Assembly: GCA_021812735.1 (NCBI GenBank)
Contig: JAKAMV010000081.1
Coordinates: 1-19,330 of the forward strand
DNA: 19,330 bases
Direction of reading: 5' to 3'
DNA from: Chloroflexota bacterium
GTDB taxonomy: Bacteria; Chloroflexota; Limnocylindria; Limnocylindrales; CSP1-4
Position numbers and translations under genes: made by a program. Under the pieces are notes generated by a model. That model did no database searches. It saw nothing but the letters and a program-made list of their open reading frames with translations, and was not told the DNA's origin. Positions 1-7,681 of this stretch are shown piece by piece. Each line of letters opens with the position of its first letter. The stretch's first letter is position 1.

Positions 1-585
1 GTCGGACCTGAGCCACGCGATCGCGAGCGACAGCAGGATCAGCGAGAGGCCCACGCCGAACACGGCGACCGGGATGCCGCCGATCCGCGCGTACTGCGAC
101 TGGGCGACGGTCTCGCAGCCGTGGAGCTGGCCGCACGACGGCACCCCGCCGCCCAGCTCCACGTACGAGAGGTAGCTGGCGATGAGCAGCCCCACCACGT
201 CGAGGGCGGCGAGGATGAGGCCGGGGTGGATCCGCTTGAGCTGGTGGGTGCGAACCACGACGGCGAGCAGGATGACGCACCAGACCGCCACCGGCGCGAG
301 GGTGTCCGCGGTCTGCGAGTAGGCCTGGTAGACGACGCCGAACACGAGCCCCACGAGCGCCCCGGCGTAGTGGACGTCCGCAAGGCCGTCCCGGTCGGTG
401 ACCGCCCACGCCACGGCGCCCACGACCAGCAGCACCCCGAGCGCGATCCCCACCTGCGGCACCGGGATTTTGTCCTGCGGGTCGATGGAGAACAGCCAGC
501 CCACCATGGCCAGCGCCACGAGGTCGAGGACGGCGAAGATCCACCCGGGGTGGAGGCGGCTGGCGCGCTGCGCGGTGGCGGTCAT
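1..585 (-). CDS. VKOR-family membrane oxidoreductase, duplicated, C-terminus cut by window edge
   Basis: Vitamin K epoxide reductase family proteins are membrane enzymes that pass electrons between a quinone and a thioredoxin-like partner; in bacteria they usually reoxidise DsbA-like proteins for disulfide formation outside the membrane. The 195 visible residues run in one open frame to base 1. Residues 118-195 are a typical VKOR start: first membrane helix, then the loop with C151 and C157 five residues apart, the GCETV segment, S163 six residues after C157, and GIPVAVFG leading into the second helix. The helix bearing the catalytic CxxC should lie beyond the left edge. Residues 10-112 look like an earlier, decayed VKOR copy with four hydrophobic stretches but without the loop cysteines. 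ATG at 585 is the first start in the frame; no clear ribosome site precedes it. The gene diverges from the CoA ligase at 828. Confidence 0.88.
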   Translation of the reverse strand, partial: MTATAQRASRLHPGWIFAVLDLVALAMVGWLFSIDPQDKIPVPQVGIALGVLLVVGAVAWAVTDRDGLADVHYAGALVGLVFGVVYQAYSQTADTLAPVAVWCVILLAVVVRTHQLKRIHPGLILAALDVVGLLIASYLSYVELGGGVPSCGQLHGCETVAQSQYARIGGIPVAVFGVGLSLILLSLAIAWLRSD

Positions 586-609
586 CGGCGATCGAACCTG
601 TGCGGGGGA

Positions 610-638
610 TTGACAGCGTCGGGCACCAAGTCTAGAAC
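610..638 (+). promoter_or_regulatory. Candidate housekeeping sigma promoter for the CoA ligase gene
   Basis: A perfect -35 box TTGACA (610-615) is followed after exactly 17 bases by TAGAAC (633-638), a four-of-six match to the -10 consensus. Such AT-containing boxes stand out in this GC-rich gap. Transcription would start near 645 and leave a leader of about 180 bases before the start codon at 828. This is inference from consensus only. Confidence 0.45.
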
Positions 639-736
639 CTTCGGGGGATCCGCCCCGGCGCGCCGACCGGCCCGCGCTGGCGGGGCCAAGGGTCCCGGCC
701 AAAACGCCCACGCCGGGCCCGCCGCGCGCCACGTGG

Positions 737-763
737 CCCCTTCGCTTGCGCTGGCGAAAGGGG
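737..763 (+). promoter_or_regulatory. Leader stem-loop upstream of the CoA ligase gene
   Basis: CCCCTTCGC (737-745) pairs with GCGAAAGGGG (754-763) apart from one bulged base, leaving an eight-base loop. It would sit in the leader of the gene that starts at 828. No T-run follows, so it is not a standard terminator. Role unknown. Confidence 0.35.
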
Positions 764-827
764 CAGTCTGTACCGGCGCACCGTTCGCGCCGCCGTCCCG
801 CCCCGCCCGACCAGCTTCGAGGCTCCG

Positions 828-3554
828 ATGACATCCCAGACCAGCAGCCCGCAGGTCGCGACCGAAGCGCCGCGCGCAGCCCACCCGCTCGACGCCATCT
901 TCCACCCCCGCTCCATCGCGGTCGTCGGCGCCACCGAGAAGGAGGGCTCCGTCGGGCGCACGATCCTGTGGAACCTGCTGTCGTCGCCGTTCGGCGGCAC
1001 CGTCTACCCGGTCAACCCCACGCGCCCGGCCATCCTCGGCGTCAAGGCGTACCCGTCGATCAGCGCGATCGGCGAGTCCGTCGACCTGGCCGTCATCGTC
1101 ACCCCGGCCAAGACCGCTCCTGACCTCGTGGAGGAGTGCGGCCAGGCGGGCATCAAGGGCGTGATCATCATCAGCGCCGGCTTCAAGGAGGTCGGCGCCG
1201 AGGGCGTGGAGCTCGAGCGCCAGGTCCTCGCCACCGCCCGCAGGCACGGCATTCGCGTCGTCGGGCCGAACTGCCTGGGCGTGATGAACCCCGTCGGCCG
1301 GATGAACGCCACCTTCGCCGCGGGCATCGCCAAGCCGGGCCGCGTGGGCTTCGTCAGCCAGTCGGGCGCGCTCCTCACCGCCATCCTCGACTGGGCCGAG
1401 CACGAGGACGTGGGCTTCAGCTCGATCTTCTCGCTGGGCTCGATGCTCGACGTGGGCTGGGGCGACGTCATCGACTACCTGGGCGACGACCCGAACACGG
1501 ACTCGATCGTCATCTACATGGAGACCATCGGCGATGCGCGGGCGTTCCTGTCCGCCGCCCGCGAGGTGGCCCTCACCAAGCCCATCATCGTGATCAAGCC
1601 CGGCCGCACCGCCCAGGCGGCCAAGGCGGCCGCCTCGCACACGGGCTCGCTGACGGGCTCGGACGACGTGCTCGACGCCGCCTTCCGGCGCGCCGGCGTG
1701 CTGCGCGTGGAGCAGATCAGCGAGCTCTTCCAGATCAGCGAGATCCTCGCCAAGCAGCCGCGGCCCCGCGGCCGCCGGCTCTCGATCGTGACCAACGCGG
1801 GCGGCCCCGGCGTGATCGCCACCGACGCGCTGATCGGCGGCGGCGGCGAGCTCAGCGAGATCGGCGACAGCACGATGGAGGCGCTCAACGCCGTCCTGCC
1901 GGCAGTGTGGAGCCACAACAACCCGATCGACATCATCGGTGACGCGCCGCCGGAGCGGTACGCGAAGGCGCTGGAGGTGGCGGCCGACGACCCCGCGACC
2001 GACGGCCTGCTCGTGATCCTCACGCCCCAGGCGATGACCGACCCGACGGCCACGGCGAGGGCGCTCGTCAAGCACGCCCACATCGAGGGCAAGCCGGTGC
2101 TCGCCTCGTGGATGGGCGGCGCCGAGGTGGAGGAGGGGGCCGCGATCCTGCGCGAGGCCGGCATCCCCACCTTCAGCTACCCGGACACCGCGTGCGTGCT
2201 GTTCAACCACCTGTGGCGCTACACGCAGAACCTGCGCTCGCTGTACGAGACGCCGGAGCTGCCCATCGCGCTCGAGCGCGGCGAGTCCCGCGAGGCCGCC
2301 GACAAGATCATCGCGGACGTGGCGGCCGAGGGCCGGACGCTGCTCACCGAGTACGAGAGCAAGAAGGTCCTGGCCGCGTACGGCATCCCGATCACCGACA
2401 CCGAGATCGCCCGGACGTCGGACGAGGCGGTCCGGGCGGCTGCCGCGATCGGCTACCCGGTGGTTGCCAAGCTCCTCAGCCGCACGATCACCCACAAGAC
2501 CGACGTCGGCGGCGTGGCCCTCAACCTGCGCAACTCCGACGCCGTCCGCGAGGCATTCGACCGCATCCGGGACTCGGTCGCGGAGAAGGCGGGCGCCGAG
2601 CACTTCGAGGGCGTGACGATCCAGCCGATGATCAACTGGTCCGGCTACGAGCTGATCGTCGGGTCCTCGCCCGACCCGCAGTTCGGCCCGGTCCTGCTGT
2701 TCGGCATGGGCGGCCAGCTGGTCGAGGTGTTCAAGGACCGTGCGCTCGGGCTGCCGCCGCTCAACACCAATCTGGCCCGAAAGCTGATCCGAGAGACGAA
2801 GATCAGCCACGCGCTCCGGGGCGTGCGCGGACGAAAGCCGGTCGACGAGGACGCCCTGGCATCCCTGCTGGTGCGGTTCAGCCAGCTGGTGGCGGAGCAG
2901 CCGCGGATCGCGGAGATCGACATCAACCCGCTGCTGGCCTCGCCGGAGCGCGTGATCGCGCTCGACGCGCGCGTGGTCCTGCACCCTGCCACGGTCGCCG
3001 ACGCGGAGCTGCCGCGGCTGGCCATCCGCCCCTACCCGCACGAGTACGGCCGCCAGGTGACGACCGACGACGGCGCCACCGTCACCATCCGGCCCATCCG
3101 GCCCGAGGACGAGCCGGACGTGGCCAGGTTCCATGCCCGCCTGTCCGAGCGGACCGTCCGCGCCCGCTACGGGAAGGACCGCTCGCTGGCGGAGCGGACC
3201 GCGCACGAGCGGCTCGCCCGGATCTGCTTCGTGGACTACGACCGCCAGTTCGCGCTCGTCGCCGAGGCGCCGGTGCTGGGCGGCTCGCGCGAGATCGCCG
3301 GGGTGACCCGCCTCTCGCGCATCCACGCCACCAACGACCGCCAGCTCACGATGGTCATCGCCGACGCGTGGCAGCGGCAGGGCATCGGCGCGGCCATGGT
3401 CCGGTGTGCGGTCCGCGTCGCGAACCTCGAGCGCGTCGACCACCTCATCGCCGAGCTCTCGCCGGACAACACGGGCATGCGCGAGCTGCTCGCGGACGAG
3501 GGCTTCCTGTTCGAGCAGCGGGGCGACGTGCTCGTGGCCACACTGGCCGTCTAG
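828..3554 (+). CDS. ADP-forming acetyl/acyl-CoA synthetase fused to a GNAT acetyltransferase (PatZ/Pat-like)
   Basis: Fusions of this type pair an NDP-forming acyl-CoA synthetase with an acetyltransferase. In PatZ/Pat-like members the GNAT part acetylates lysines on acetyl-CoA synthetases and other proteins, and the synthetase part is often a sensory domain. Domains in order over 908 residues: CoA-binding Rossmann domain (about 20-150, starting [12 protein letters not shown]); ligase-CoA domains (about 170-460) with the phosphohistidine loop [13 protein letters not shown]271; ATP-grasp (about 505-720), including THKTDVGGV and [12 protein letters not shown] (about 750-905) with the acetyl-CoA loop [10 protein letters not shown]. 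Because H271 and the ATP-grasp motifs are kept, true ligase activity remains possible. ATG at 828 gives a complete N-terminal domain. The gene is transcribed alone and ends 30 bases before a convergent small gene. Confidence 0.93.
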   Translation: MTSQTSSPQVATEAPRAAHPLDAIFHPRSIAVVGATEKEGSVGRTILWNLLSSPFGGTVYPVNPTRPAILGVKAYPSISAIGESVDLAVIVTPAKTAPDLVEECGQAGIKGVIIISAGFKEVGAEGVELERQVLATARRHGIRVVGPNCLGVMNPVGRMNATFAAGIAKPGRVGFVSQSGALLTAILDWAEHEDVGFSSIFSLGSMLDVGWGDVIDYLGDDPNTDSIVIYMETIGDARAFLSAAREVALTKPIIVIKPGRTAQAAKAAASHTGSLTGSDDVLDAAFRRAGVLRVEQISELFQISEILAKQPRPRGRRLSIVTNAGGPGVIATDALIGGGGELSEIGDSTMEALNAVLPAVWSHNNPIDIIGDAPPERYAKALEVAADDPATDGLLVILTPQAMTDPTATARALVKHAHIEGKPVLASWMGGAEVEEGAAILREAGIPTFSYPDTACVLFNHLWRYTQNLRSLYETPELPIALERGESREAADKIIADVAAEGRTLLTEYESKKVLAAYGIPITDTEIARTSDEAVRAAAAIGYPVVAKLLSRTITHKTDVGGVALNLRNSDAVREAFDRIRDSVAEKAGAEHFEGVTIQPMINWSGYELIVGSSPDPQFGPVLLFGMGGQLVEVFKDRALGLPPLNTNLARKLIRETKISHALRGVRGRKPVDEDALASLLVRFSQLVAEQPRIAEIDINPLLASPERVIALDARVVLHPATVADAELPRLAIRPYPHEYGRQVTTDDGATVTIRPIRPEDEPDVARFHARLSERTVRARYGKDRSLAERTAHERLARICFVDYDRQFALVAEAPVLGGSREIAGVTRLSRIHATNDRQLTMVIADAWQRQGIGAAMVRCAVRVANLERVDHLIAELSPDNTGMRELLADEGFLFEQRGDVLVATLAV

Positions 3555-3583
3555 CGAAGCCGGCCCGATCCCTTGACGGGGCG

Positions 3584-3859
3584 TCAGGCGTCGTAGGCGA
3601 CGCGCCAGGCCGGGCCGGCCCCGCCGTGCGCTTCGTCGAGCACGCGCGCGAGGGCGCGCGCCAGGTCGCGGACGGGCCCGGGCGAGTCCGGGTCGTCCAT
3701 GGCCGCGGCCAGCAGGTCGCGGTCGTCGTCGCCGAGCACGCCCTCGAACGCGCCCTCCGCATCAACGAAGTCCACGCCGATCCAGTCCAGCGCGGACTCC
3801 GCCTCGTCGAGCGTGGCGAACGACATCACGAGCGTCGGCTGCGCGTCCATGCCGATCAT
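3584..3859 (-). CDS. Small acidic protein of unknown function
   Basis: I do not recognise this family. The product from ATG at 3859 is 91 residues, rich in Asp, Glu and Ala. It begins with a beta-strand-like stretch (TLVMSFATLDEAESALDWIG) and continues with two probable amphipathic helices, so it would be soluble and cytoplasmic. It is convergent with the CoA ligase gene, with 29 bases between stops. The frame stays open upstream to an ATG at 4081 (165 residues); the added part has good GC3 but also an Arg/Pro-rich stretch that reads like non-coding DNA, so I prefer the shorter form. An ATG at 3850 is equally possible. No convincing ribosome site supports any of these starts. Confidence 0.5.
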   Translation of the reverse strand: MIGMDAQPTLVMSFATLDEAESALDWIGVDFVDAEGAFEGVLGDDDRDLLAAAMDDPDSPGPVRDLARALARVLDEAHGGAGPAWRVAYDA

Positions 3860-4392
3860 GGTAGCGGCGGCCGTGCGGCGACGGCGCCCGCCTGGCCGTG
3901 GACTCGAGGGGAGCCAGCCGGCGTCGGGCGTCATCAGGCATCGGGAGTCAGCCGGGAAGCAACCGGCGACCACCGCGCTGTCGGTGGCGGCGTCGGCCGT
4001 GCCGTCCGGGTGGACGACCATGTCGAGCCGCAGCCTGCCGCCCGCCGTCATCGGCGCCCCCGTCTCGCGATTCGTGAGCACCGACCACTCGACACCGGCG
4101 CGCGCGGGGTTGCTCCCGGCGACTCAACGGTGCGTTCCACGCATGACCGTTGCGTGCAGCGACCGGCTCGTGCGCTGCGTGGCGTACGACGGCGCCGCCA
4201 CCGCACAACTGGTGCCTCGTGCGATGCATCGTGCAGGGACCGCACCGTTGAGTCGCCAGCGGCACGAGTGAGCTGTGCGGGCGCCAGCGCCAACCGCGTG
4301 ACGTCCGGAGCCGCGGGCCGCGCCGTCGCCAGCGCCAGCCAACAAGCCGTCCGGCTCGCCGCGCCGGCAGCGCAGGCGACGATGCTGGCCGG
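3860..4392. other. 533-bp gap between divergent genes
   Basis: The only structure I can support here is the inverted-repeat element at 4118-4257. The part next to 3860 could instead encode an N-terminal extension of the small minus-strand gene, up to 4081. No recognisable promoter boxes were seen for either flanking gene. Confidence 0.5.
4118..4257. repeat. 140-bp structured element closed by a perfect 17-bp inverted repeat
   Basis: GGCGACTCAACGGTGCG (4118-4134) is the exact reverse complement of 4241-4257. Smaller palindromes lie inside: TGCGT/ACGCA (4131-4135 with 4139-4143), GCAGCG/CGCTGC (4156-4161 with 4173-4178), CCACGCA/TGCGTGG (4137-4143 with 4176-4182), GCAC/GTGC (4203-4206 with 4212-4215) and the palindrome CGATGCATCG. 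The whole could fold as one long stem closing several hairpins. It may be a MITE or REP-like palindromic unit, or a structured RNA. No target-site duplication was found beside it and no second copy occurs in the window. Confidence 0.6.
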
Positions 4393-5328
4393 GTGACCCG
4401 GCGGACCTTCCTCATCGACACCGACACCGCGTCGGACGACGCCGTCGCGCTCGTGATGGCCTTGCGCCAGCCCGACGTCGAGGTCGCGGCGATCACGGTC
4501 GTGGCGGGCAACGTCCCGCTCGAGCAGGCTGTCCAGAACGCGCTGTACACGGTCGAGCTGTGCGGCTCGCGCGTGCCGGTCCATGCCGGCGCCGCGGCGC
4601 CCCTGTCGCGCGCACTCCGCACCGCCCAGTTCGTGCACGGCCAGGACGGGATGGGCGACATCGGCCTGCCCCTCGCGGGGCGCGAGCCCGCCTCCCGCGA
4701 CGGCATCGGCGTCCTTGTGGACGAGATCGGCCGGCGGCCCGCGGGCACGGTCACGGTCGTCACCCTCGGGCCCCTCACGAACGTCGCGCTCGCCTTCCGT
4801 CGCGATCCGTCGATCCCGTTGCGCCTCGGGAGCCTGGTCATCATGGGCGGCACCGGCGACGCGGTGGGCAACATCTCGGCCGTCGCGGAGTTCAACGTCT
4901 GGGTCGACCCCGAGGCCGCCGCCGAGGTGTTCGCCTCAGGCGCGCCGATCACCATGGTCGGCTGGGACATCTCGCGCAAGTACGCCGTGATTCCGCCAGA
5001 CGACGCCGCCCGACTGCGCACGGCCGGCCCGCTGGGAGGCTTCGCGGTGGACATCCAGGCGACGCGGACCGCGTTCACCGAGCACGAGACGCAGCTGGCG
5101 GGGTTCGACCTGCCCGACCCGATCGCCATGGCCATCGCCTTGGATCGGTCGATCGCCACCGACGTGCGCCGCCGCAACGTTCGGGTGGAGACGGCGGACG
5201 GGATCGCCACCGGCCAGACCGTCATCGACCATCTCGGCGTGGAGCACCTCGCCCCGAACGCGGACGTGGTGCTCGAGGCATCTCGGGAGCGGTTCCTGGA
5301 GCTGCTGTTCCGGGCGCACGCCGGCTGA
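4393..5328 (+). CDS. Inosine/uridine-preferring nucleoside hydrolase family protein
   Basis: These enzymes hydrolyse the N-glycosidic bond of nucleosides to give ribose and the free base, for salvage in the cytoplasm. The 311-residue protein has the family's N-terminal calcium motif DTDTASDDA (D9, D11, D15, D16), N40 in AGNVPLEQ, TLGPLTNVALA near 124-134, IMGG near 150-153, EFNVWVDPEAA at 166-176, and the late calcium aspartate D242. Length is normal. The catalytic His that precedes that Asp in CfIUNH-type enzymes is replaced by Pro (LPDPIA), so the preferred substrate is uncertain. GTG at 4393 is used because the nearby ATG at 4382 hits a stop after four codons. The gene stands alone; no ribosome site is obvious. 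Confidence 0.88.
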   Translation: MTRRTFLIDTDTASDDAVALVMALRQPDVEVAAITVVAGNVPLEQAVQNALYTVELCGSRVPVHAGAAAPLSRALRTAQFVHGQDGMGDIGLPLAGREPASRDGIGVLVDEIGRRPAGTVTVVTLGPLTNVALAFRRDPSIPLRLGSLVIMGGTGDAVGNISAVAEFNVWVDPEAAAEVFASGAPITMVGWDISRKYAVIPPDDAARLRTAGPLGGFAVDIQATRTAFTEHETQLAGFDLPDPIAMAIALDRSIATDVRRRNVRVETADGIATGQTVIDHLGVEHLAPNADVVLEASRERFLELLFRAHAG

Positions 5329-5349
5329 CCAGACCTCGAATAGCGGCGA

Positions 5350-5406
5350 CGTCCTCGCCTCTGGCGCTGCTTGTCGCGCGAGTCCGCCCAGTGCCCCGCG
5401 AGGACG
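5350..5406. repeat. 9-bp inverted repeat after the nucleoside hydrolase gene
   Basis: CGTCCTCGC (5350-5358) and GCGAGGACG (5398-5406) are perfect reverse complements separated by 39 bases. They lie just past the hydrolase stop and before the end of the convergent small ORF. With such a long loop and no T-run, any terminator role is weak. Confidence 0.25.
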
Positions 5407-5414
5407 CGGGCGGG

Positions 5415-5552
5415 TCAGCCGCGGCGCATCGCCGCGCGGGGGAAGATGAGCTCGAGCTTCTCGGCGCGCCGCGCCTGGTGGACGGCCTCGGCGGTGAACA
5501 CGGCGACGGCGCCGAGCAGGAGGATCAGGGAGGGCAGGTCGGGGAGATTCAT
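5415..5552 (-). CDS. Possible 45-residue single-pass membrane peptide
   Basis: The predicted peptide starts MNLPDLPSLILLLGAVAVFT, giving one hydrophobic helix at about residues 7-23. A basic/acidic amphipathic tail (HQARRAEKLELIFPRAAMRRG) follows, so it would sit in the membrane with the tail probably in the cytoplasm. This helix-plus-charged-tail layout is the reason to list it, as chance frames here are mostly Arg/Pro-rich. The frame also reads open upstream across the tRNA, but that part is clearly not coding. No strong ribosome site and no family recognised. Confidence 0.35.
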   Translation of the reverse strand: MNLPDLPSLILLLGAVAVFTAEAVHQARRAEKLELIFPRAAMRRG

Positions 5553-5804
5553 CGCGGCGTCCACTTGGGCTGACGACCGCCGATCCCGGGCGGGGCCGTG
5601 CGTGCAGCCTGTGGCAAGGGTGCCCGGTGGCGCCGGCATCGGGTAGCGACGCCCGGATCTCAACCGGACCGTGCCCGACGGGCTGGCCGGCATCCCGGAG
5701 CCTGCCCGGGAATGGACGAACGGCCTGTGGGACGGGCTGACGCCGCTCCCACCGTCCGCTGGGCATCGACGTCCGTTGCCATGCCCACGGCGGGGGGAGG
5801 AAGA

Positions 5805-5879
5805 TGGTCGGGGCGGTGGGATTCGGACCCACAACCTCGTGCTCCCAAAGCACGTGCGCCACCGTTGCGCCACGCCCCG
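5805..5879 (-). tRNA. tRNA-Pro (anticodon TGG)
   Basis: Read on the minus strand, the 75 bases fold as a full cloverleaf. The acceptor stem is CGGGGCG with CGCCCCG, the D stem GCGC with GCGC, and the anticodon stem CGTGC with GCACG around the loop TTTGGGA, giving anticodon TGG. The T stem is GTGGG with CCCAC around TTCGAAT. The C1-G72 pair and G37 are typical of proline tRNAs. The discriminator is A and CCA is encoded (5805-5807). The gene is intact. A tyrosine recombinase begins 122 bases upstream of its 5' end. Confidence 0.96.
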
Positions 5880-5892
5880 AAAGGTTTCGTGC

Positions 5893-5916
5893 TCACGAAG
5901 CGCATGTGCTTCGTGA
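5893..5916. repeat. Perfect 9-bp hairpin beside tRNA-Pro, with an alternative pairing partner
   Basis: TCACGAAGC (5893-5901) pairs with GCTTCGTGA (5908-5916) across a six-base loop. A further TTCGTG at 5886-5891 can pair instead with CACGAA at 5894-5899, so the two folds exclude each other. It lies 14 bases beyond the tRNA 5' end. It could be a recombinase binding site or part of the tRNA promoter region. Confidence 0.5.
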
Positions 5917-5919
5917 TTC

Positions 5920-5947
5920 GAGCGGTGGGGACTTGGCTCCACCGCTC
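5920..5947. repeat. Second perfect 9-bp hairpin between tRNA-Pro and the integrase
   Basis: GAGCGGTGG (5920-5928) and CCACCGCTC (5939-5947) are exact reverse complements with a ten-base loop. The hairpin lies three bases after the previous one and 54 bases before the recombinase start codon. No T-run follows in either direction. Confidence 0.5.
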
Positions 5948-6001
5948 CTAGCGCATATGCTGTCCGCGGGTCTGCAACGGAAAGCAGAGGCAAGGATCGC
6001 G

Positions 6002-6955
6002 ATGGAAGCCATCCCGACCGCGGCTCATGATACGTCCACGCCGCCCGTCGACGAGCTCGACGAGCTGGTCGCGTCCTGGCGCCGGCACCTGCGCGCGCAG
6101 CGCATGAGCCCCTCGACCATCACCACGTATGCCGCGGCGGTGGGCCAGCTGGCGACCTTCCTGCGTACGAACGGGATGCCGACGAACCCCGTGGCGATCC
6201 GCCGCGAGCACGTCGAGGCCTGGATCACCGAGCTGCTCGACCGCTGGAAGCCAGCGACCGCCCACAACCGGTACCGGGGCACCCACGCGTTCTTCCGCTG
6301 GCTCGTCGAGGAGGGCGAGGTCCGCGACAGCCCGATGGACCGGATGAAGCCGCCGCGGCTGCCGGAGGCGCCGCCGCCCGTCCTCCGGGACGCGGAGCTG
6401 CTCGCGCTGTTCGCCGTGTGCGAGAAGGACCGGAGCTTCGTCGGCCGCCGGGACGAGGCGATCGTGCGCGCGCTCGCCGACACGGGCATCCGGCGCAGCG
6501 AGCTGCTGGGCCTCGAGCTCGAGCACGTCGACCTCGAGCGCGGTGTCCTGCGGGTGACAGGGAAGGGCTCGCGCACGCGCGACGTCGCGGTCGGCGACCT
6601 CACCGTGCGAGCTCTCGACCGCTACCTGCGGCTCCGCGCCAAACACGCCGCCGCCGAACTGCCGTGGCTGTGGCTCGGGCGCTATGGGCGGCTCCGCGAG
6701 TCCGGCCTGGGCGACCTCATCCACGCCCGCGCGACGGCCGCCGGGATCGGCCGCAGGGTGCATCCGCACGACTTCCGGCACGCCTACGCCCACCACTGGC
6801 TGGCCGCCGGCGGCCAGGAGTCGGACCTGATGGCGATCGCGGGCTGGCGGACGTCGGAGATGGTGCGCCGGTACGCCGCGGCGACGCGGCAGGAGCGCGC
6901 CCTCGCAGCGGCGCGCAAGCTGTCGCCGGTCGACCGGATCTCGGGCGGCCGCTAG
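6002..6955 (+). CDS. Tyrosine recombinase / phage-type integrase
   Basis: The 317-residue protein catalyses site-specific strand exchange through a covalent phosphotyrosine. Residues about 18-110 form the SAM-like core-binding domain ([20 protein letters not shown]). The catalytic domain follows, with R164 in [11 protein letters not shown]188 in TGKGSRTR, H256-x-x-R259 in [10 protein letters not shown]282 in the place of the usual second histidine, and the nucleophile Y291 in MVRRYAAAT. All active-site positions are filled, so the enzyme is probably functional. I chose ATG at 6002, preceded by AAGGA at good spacing. The frame stays open back through the tRNA gene, which cannot be coding. Position beside tRNA-Pro suggests integration there, though the gene lies on the tRNA's 5' side, which is less usual. 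Confidence 0.92.
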   Translation: MEAIPTAAHDTSTPPVDELDELVASWRRHLRAQRMSPSTITTYAAAVGQLATFLRTNGMPTNPVAIRREHVEAWITELLDRWKPATAHNRYRGTHAFFRWLVEEGEVRDSPMDRMKPPRLPEAPPPVLRDAELLALFAVCEKDRSFVGRRDEAIVRALADTGIRRSELLGLELEHVDLERGVLRVTGKGSRTRDVAVGDLTVRALDRYLRLRAKHAAAELPWLWLGRYGRLRESGLGDLIHARATAAGIGRRVHPHDFRHAYAHHWLAAGGQESDLMAIAGWRTSEMVRRYAAATRQERALAAARKLSPVDRISGGR

Positions 6956-7266
6956 CGAGTCCGCGGCTCGGCGCCAGCGATCCGCCCGCGCGCGACACTG
7001 GGAGATCGGGCCGCAGCACTGCGCTCGGCCAAGCGCAGCATGTGGGCGCGCATCGCCGCTTCCGATCGCTTCGCGCGCTCCTCCGGGTGCAGCACGCCCT
7101 CGGGGTCTACCTCGCGCTCGAACCGGCGCCGGAACCCGGCACGAGCCGGCCGGGTCATCTGGTCACCGCTCCGTCGAGCCCGCGTCGTGAGCCCGCCGAT
7201 GCGACCCCAAAGCGACCGCTGAGGCACACGATCCGGCGGGCCGGGGGATCGACGATTGCGGGTCAT
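6952..7266 (-). CDS. Small basic conserved protein of integrative elements
   Basis: The 104-residue product has a disordered basic N-terminus and a helical core at about residues 44-87. That core includes [20 protein letters not shown] and an Ala/Arg-rich helix ending [11 protein letters not shown]. From memory, proteins with a similar 'FEREVDP..L.PEERA.RAE' core occur beside integrases and Replic_Relax genes in actinobacterial elements; function unknown. ATG at 7266 overlaps the stop of the upstream minus-strand ORF as ATGA, and AAAGGGG precedes it at good spacing, so the start is well supported. At the other end its stop codon overlaps the stop of the convergent integrase at the shared CTAG (6952-6955). 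Confidence 0.7.
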   Translation of the reverse strand: MTRNRRSPGPPDRVPQRSLWGRIGGLTTRARRSGDQMTRPARAGFRRRFEREVDPEGVLHPEERAKRSEAAMRAHMLRLAERSAAARSPSVARGRIAGAEPRTR

Positions 7267-7436
7267 TTCCTGCCCCTTTCGACGCCGAGACGCCCGACTA
7301 GCGTCTCGCCGACCCTCGCGTCTGTGTCGTCCGCCATCGCGTCGCGGATGACGCCGGCGATCGCGGCAATGACGATGTCGCTCCGGCGGCGTGGCGCCGC
7401 ACCGGGCTGTCTCGCGACCGGGATCCGTCGGCCCAC
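7263..7436 (-). CDS. Short hypothetical ORF coupled to the next gene
   Basis: The 57-residue frame from GTG at 7436 ends in a TGA that overlaps the next gene's ATG, a pattern typical of coupled genes in one operon. The middle (SDIVIAAIAGVIRDAMADDTDARVGETLVG) reads like protein with one amphipathic helix. The first 20 residues are Arg/Pro-rich and the GTG lacks a ribosome site, so the true start is uncertain; an internal ATG gives a much shorter form. It could also be the tail of a decayed gene. No family recognised. Confidence 0.4.
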   Translation of the reverse strand: MGRRIPVARQPGAAPRRRSDIVIAAIAGVIRDAMADDTDARVGETLVGRLGVERGRK

Positions 7437-7681
7437 CCGCGGGCGGTTGAGGGCGGCTGCGTGTCGCCCAACCGGGGGCGAGGTAGCACCCCGGCGGCCG
7501 GGACCGCCGGGCGCAGGCGCGGATTCGGGAACCCCGTAGGGGTGTCGCACTTCGCCCGCCCGCGCTTGCCACGATCGGAGCGGGTGTCGCGTCCCTCGTC
7601 GGTCCGAGGTCGCGGCCCGGTCGCGGCTGGTCCTGCGCGAGGTGCCACGGACGCGACGAGGGGCGCGCGGGCCGTCGCCGC

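Noticed and set aside
582..3443. A 953-residue open frame on the minus strand
   Set aside because: It is the mirror of the CoA ligase-GNAT gene, with Arg/Asp/Val-rich low-complexity translation and no domain; high GC keeps antisense frames open.
5805..5879. A duplicated tRNA-Pro fragment marking the other end of the integrated element
   Set aside because: I found no second copy of the tRNA 3' or 5' segment by eye. The ten-base match GGGATTCGGA near 13490 lies inside a coding region and is too short to count.
5804..6001. A longer integrase start reaching back into the tRNA
   Set aside because: The first part is the antisense of an intact tRNA-Pro gene, and a better start with a ribosome site exists at 6002.
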